Shown in pieces: positions 6,149-8,337 of a DNA stretch of 8,337 nt. How positions within the stretch are numbered: the stretch's first letter is position 1; every line of letters starts with the position of its first letter. The DNA comes from Chloroflexota bacterium (GTDB taxonomy: Bacteria > Chloroflexota > UBA11872 > VXNJ01): positions 1 through 8,337 of the forward strand of contig JAPOVO010000336.1 in NCBI GenBank assembly GCA_026708165.1, given 5' to 3'. Made by a program: the position numbers and the translations under genes. The notes under the pieces are model-generated. The model had not been told where the DNA came from. It ran no database searches and saw nothing but the letters and a program-made list of their open reading frames with translations.

Positions 6149-6871
6149 ATGAAGACCAAGGAGAGCGGACCCCGTGCAACCGAACCGGGGATTCACGAGT
6201 CCGTCGCGGCGCGTGTGCGAGCCGTAACCGACCGTGTAGCCCGCGCCTGCGAGCGCTCTGGCCGCCATCCTGATGCCGTCACTATCGTCGCGATCTCAAA
6301 GACATTCGACCTCGAGCACATTCGAGCTGCCGCGGCGGCCGGTCTGAAACATTTCGGCGAGAACCGCGTTCAGGAGGCCCAGCAAAAGGCCCCCTACGCC
6401 CCCGACGGCCTCACTTGGCACATGGTCGGCGGCCTGCAAAGAAACAAGGCGAAAGCCGCCGCGGGTCTCTTCAATATCATTCAGTCGGTCGACAGCCTGC
6501 GCCTGGCTCGGGCGATCGACCGCGCCGCGAGCGAAGAGATGCCCGTGCTCGTTCAGGCCAACGTTACGGGCAACCCCAGGCAGCACGGACTCGCCCCCGA
6601 CGAAATCATCGACACGATCAGGTCAATCGACGCCGAGACGTCACTGAAGCTCGCCGGCCTTATGACCATCGCGCCATTCGTCGACGACGAGACAACCCTC
6701 CGGCGCAGCTTCTCCGACCTGCGCGACCTGCTCGAACGCGTCAGGGACGCCGTCCCCGATCAGCCGTGGACACATTTGTCGATGGGCATGACCAACGACT
6801 TCGAGCTTGCCGTCGAGGAAGGCGCGACCATCGTTCGGATAGGTAGGGCAATCTTCGGTGATCGGCGATAA
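6149..6871 (+). CDS. yggS: YggS/YlmE family pyridoxal 5'-phosphate homeostasis protein (PLPBP)
   Basis: Single-domain cytoplasmic PLP-binding protein with an alanine-racemase-like barrel. The family has no proven catalytic role and controls PLP supply and amino-acid balance. Length is 240 residues, normal for the family. The PLP-binding lysine is Lys51 in VAISKT (47-52). Other family blocks are FGENRVQEA at 69-77, [11 protein letters not shown] at 90-100, QSVDSLRLA at 112-120, GLMTIAPF at 170-177, [12 protein letters not shown] at 210-221 and [12 protein letters not shown] at 228-239. The start is secure: an in-frame TAA lies at 6134-6136 and ATG 6149 is the first good initiator after it. No Shine-Dalgarno is visible in the 20 bases upstream. 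Position next to ftsZ and before yggT matches the ylmE-ylmG arrangement of division clusters. Confidence 0.95.
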   Translation: MKTKESGPRATEPGIHESVAARVRAVTDRVARACERSGRHPDAVTIVAISKTFDLEHIRAAAAAGLKHFGENRVQEAQQKAPYAPDGLTWHMVGGLQRNKAKAAAGLFNIIQSVDSLRLARAIDRAASEEMPVLVQANVTGNPRQHGLAPDEIIDTIRSIDAETSLKLAGLMTIAPFVDDETTLRRSFSDLRDLLERVRDAVPDQPWTHLSMGMTNDFELAVEEGATIVRIGRAIFGDRR

Positions 6872-6880
6872 AGTATCGCC
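6864..6880. repeat. Perfect hairpin over the yggS stop codon
   Basis: GGCGATA (6864-6870) and TATCGCC (6874-6880) form a 7-bp stem with an AAG loop. The yggS TAA (6869-6871) lies within it. No T-run follows, so it is not a typical intrinsic terminator; RNA stabilisation or coincidence is possible. Confidence 0.55.
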
Positions 6881-6898
6881 AGTAGCTATGGATTGATG

Positions 6899-6914
6899 CG
6901 GCTCGGTCGAGCCG
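6899..6914. repeat. Hairpin in the yggS-yggT gap
   Basis: CGGCTC (6899-6904) and GAGCCG (6909-6914) form a 6-bp stem with a GGTC loop. As DNA the dyad extends to 7 bp arms around GT. It lies just upstream of the yggT ribosome site (6921-6927) without covering it. Confidence 0.5.
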
Positions 6915-6934
6915 TTCGATAGGCAGGTTCCAGC

Positions 6935-7192
6935 GTGGCCCCGATTATTCACCTGGTCGTTTGGATCATCAACGCGTTGACGATCGTCATCTTCATCCGG
7001 TCGATCCTGTCTTGGTTTATCCAGGACCCCTATCACCCCGTGATGAAGTTGTTGATTGAGGTAACCGAGCCGATACTCCAGCCGCTCCGTCGGGTTATGC
7101 CCCAAACTCCGGGGTTCGACTTGACGCCGTTTGTGGCCATGCTGGCGCTGCAATTGCTCCAGCGAATCATCGTCAGCTTGCTCGTCGTCTGA
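6935..7192 (+). CDS. yggT: YggT/YlmG family small membrane protein
   Basis: An 85-residue inner-membrane protein with two hydrophobic segments, about 4-28 and 64-84, joined by a conserved loop. Family features are IRSILSWF at 21-28, TEPILQPLRR at 44-53 and DLTP at 62-65 where many members have DLSP. Bacterial YlmG is tied to cell envelope or division by genomic context, and plastid relatives affect nucleoid distribution; the biochemical role is not established. The GTG start is well supported: an in-frame TAG lies at 6920-6922, GTG 6935 is the first initiator after it, and AGGCAGG at 6921-6927 sits seven bases upstream. Its neighbour yggS is the usual partner, but sepF is missing between them. 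Confidence 0.92.
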   Translation: MAPIIHLVVWIINALTIVIFIRSILSWFIQDPYHPVMKLLIEVTEPILQPLRRVMPQTPGFDLTPFVAMLALQLLQRIIVSLLVV

Positions 7193-7244
7193 AGGTTGAC
7201 CGCAATCGATGCGCTGCTGGCGCGCGCCCGGATGAAATGCAACC

Positions 7245-7259
7245 GCTTTGAGGCAAAGC
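7245..7259. repeat. Small hairpin in the hisS leader
   Basis: GCTTTG (7245-7250) and CAAAGC (7254-7259) form a perfect 6-bp stem with an AGG loop, 19 bases before the hisS ATG. A second weak stem, CGCT/AGCG at 7264-7274, follows. The looped AGG is a possible translation-control point, but no known aminoacyl-tRNA synthetase riboswitch is recognisable. Confidence 0.4.
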
Positions 7260-7278
7260 CTACCGCTGTGAGCGCTAG

Positions 7279-8337
7279 ATGACCCGGTACAAGACCCCCC
7301 GGGGCGCCAGAGACCGGCTGCCGGAGGAACAGCATCTTTGGGATCGCGTCACTGGGGCTTTCGAGCGAGCCTGCCGTCTGCATGGATTCGGCCGTATCCA
7401 AACGCCGACCTTCGAAAGCGCCGATCTGTTCATTCGCGCCGTCGGTGAGGAGACCGACATCGGCTCCAAAGAGCTTTACACGCTCGACGACCGTGGCGGC
7501 GAGCATCTCGCGCTCCGGCCCGAAGGAACGGCCCCTGTCGTGCGCGCATACAACGAGCACGGCATGAAAGTTCGCCCGCAGCCCGTCCGTCTCTACTACT
7601 TGCAACCCCACTTCCGATACGACCGGCCGCAGGCTGGACGCTATCGCGAACACAACCAGATGGGAGCCGAAGTCCTCGGCGAGGCGGACGCTTCGGTGGA
7701 CGTGGAAGTTATATCGCTCATCTGGGAAGTACTGATCGGTCTCGGCCTCACCGGGCTTGAGCTCGAAATCAACAGTATTGGCGACCCCGTCTGCCGCCCG
7801 GATTATCGCCGCGCCCTGCTCGACTACTACCAGGATCGTCTTCACGAGCTATGCCAAGACTGCAATCGTCGCTTCACATCGAATCCGCTGCGGCTCCTCG
7901 ACTGCAAAAAGGACGGCTGCCTTCAGATCGCCGCGAAAGCGCCTCGCTCCATCGACTTCCTATGCGGCGATTGCTCCGACCATCTCGCCGTATTGCGCAA
8001 AGGCCTGGACGCGCTCGAAATCGACTACACGGTTAACCCAAGACTGGTCCGCGGACTCGACTACTACACGCGAACGGTCTTCGAAATCCTGCCTGCCGGA
8101 GGCGGGTCCCAGGGATCGCTCGCCGGCGGCGGTCGTTACGACTTGCTTTCCGAATACATTGGCGGCGACTCGGTTCCGGGCATGGGATTCGGTTCTGGCA
8201 TCGAGCGCGTGATTCTGAATCTGCAAGAACAGGACCTGGACGGCGCTCCCGCCGCACGTCCCGACGCCTTCGTCGGGCCGCTGTCCCACGCCGCCAAGCC
8301 GGTCGCCGCCGCGCTTTCGTCCCAGCTCCGGTCCGTC
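7279..8337 (+). CDS. hisS: Histidyl-tRNA synthetase, 3' end beyond window
   Basis: Class II synthetase that charges tRNA-His with histidine using ATP, as a cytoplasmic homodimer. The window holds 353 codons with no stop; family members run to about 420, so most of the anticodon-binding domain is missing. Motif 1 lies around residues 40-65, ending in GEETDIGSKELYTL at 56-69. Motif 2 includes LRPEGTAP at 79-86 and FRYDRPQAGRYRE at 112-124, with Arg113, Gln127 and Glu131. The histidine-specific loop LVRGLDYYTRT is at 256-266 with catalytic Arg258. Motif 3 spans about 281-310 (AGGGRYD, GMGFGSGIER). The insertion region carries Cys192, 195, 209, 214, 229 and 232. HNQ at 125-127 replaces the usual FHQ. 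The ATG is fixed by an in-frame TAG abutting it (7276-7278); no clear Shine-Dalgarno is seen. Confidence 0.95.
   Translation, partial: MTRYKTPRGARDRLPEEQHLWDRVTGAFERACRLHGFGRIQTPTFESADLFIRAVGEETDIGSKELYTLDDRGGEHLALRPEGTAPVVRAYNEHGMKVRPQPVRLYYLQPHFRYDRPQAGRYREHNQMGAEVLGEADASVDVEVISLIWEVLIGLGLTGLELEINSIGDPVCRPDYRRALLDYYQDRLHELCQDCNRRFTSNPLRLLDCKKDGCLQIAAKAPRSIDFLCGDCSDHLAVLRKGLDALEIDYTVNPRLVRGLDYYTRTVFEILPAGGGSQGSLAGGGRYDLLSEYIGGDSVPGMGFGSGIERVILNLQEQDLDGAPAARPDAFVGPLSHAAKPVAAALSSQLRSV

Noticed and set aside
6431..6442. GGLQ instead of GHLQ in YggS as an unusual substitution
   Set aside because: The residue after the first Gly is variable in the family (for example Pro in E. coli YggS), so it is not notable.
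7033..7845. Minus-strand open frame of 270 codons opposite yggT and hisS
   Set aside because: It covers two confidently identified + strand genes and their gap; no family resemblance.

Overview
This window is an ordinary chromosomal stretch of a GC-rich bacterium carrying a division and cell-wall cluster, all on the + strand. The order is murC (start uncertain), murB, ftsQ, ftsA, ftsZ, a YggS/YlmE PLP-binding protein, a YggT/YlmG membrane protein, and a 3'-truncated hisS. The organism cannot be fixed from sequence alone. Three things lead me to infer a Chloroflexota-like lineage at moderate-to-low confidence: the FtsZ tail has the DIPAFLR form, MurC carries EADEYD, and the small repeats resemble ones common in environmental Chloroflexota genomes. 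An actinobacterial or other deep-branching origin is not excluded.

Region 1 (1-3063) is a tightly packed wall/division unit. murC and murB share the bases GTGA, and murB and ftsQ share ATGA, so the three are probably translationally coupled. MurC and MurB make successive cytoplasmic precursors of peptidoglycan (MurB makes UDP-MurNAc, MurC adds L-Ala), and FtsQ is the bitopic divisome scaffold. No ddl lies between murB and ftsQ.

Region 2 (3064-5837) holds ftsA and ftsZ. Each is preceded by a real gap (192 and 143 bases). The first gap contains a 28-base palindromic repeat. The second contains an AT-rich island with promoter-like hexamers and a 6-bp inverted repeat. FtsA has the actin-fold nucleotide motifs and a C-terminal amphipathic segment. 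FtsZ has intact GTPase and T7-loop motifs and a conserved C-terminal peptide that would bind FtsA.

Region 3 (5838-6148) is a 311-base non-coding gap with two more copies of the repeat and an adjacent 9-bp hairpin with tandem AGGGTG units. One repeat copy shows a compensatory base-pair change relative to the copy before ftsA.

Region 4 (6149-8337) has yggS, yggT and hisS, separated by 63- and 86-base gaps that carry small perfect hairpins. The ylmE-ylmG pair next to ftsZ is the familiar arrangement of Gram-positive-type division clusters, but sepF (ylmF), which usually sits between them, is absent. hisS runs off the window after 353 codons.

I see no CRISPR array, transposase, phage gene, tRNA/rRNA or defence system, and no convincing previously undescribed system. 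The items most worth a second look are the hairpin repeats, the ftsZ upstream inverted repeat, the missing sepF, and a possibly leaderless yggS.
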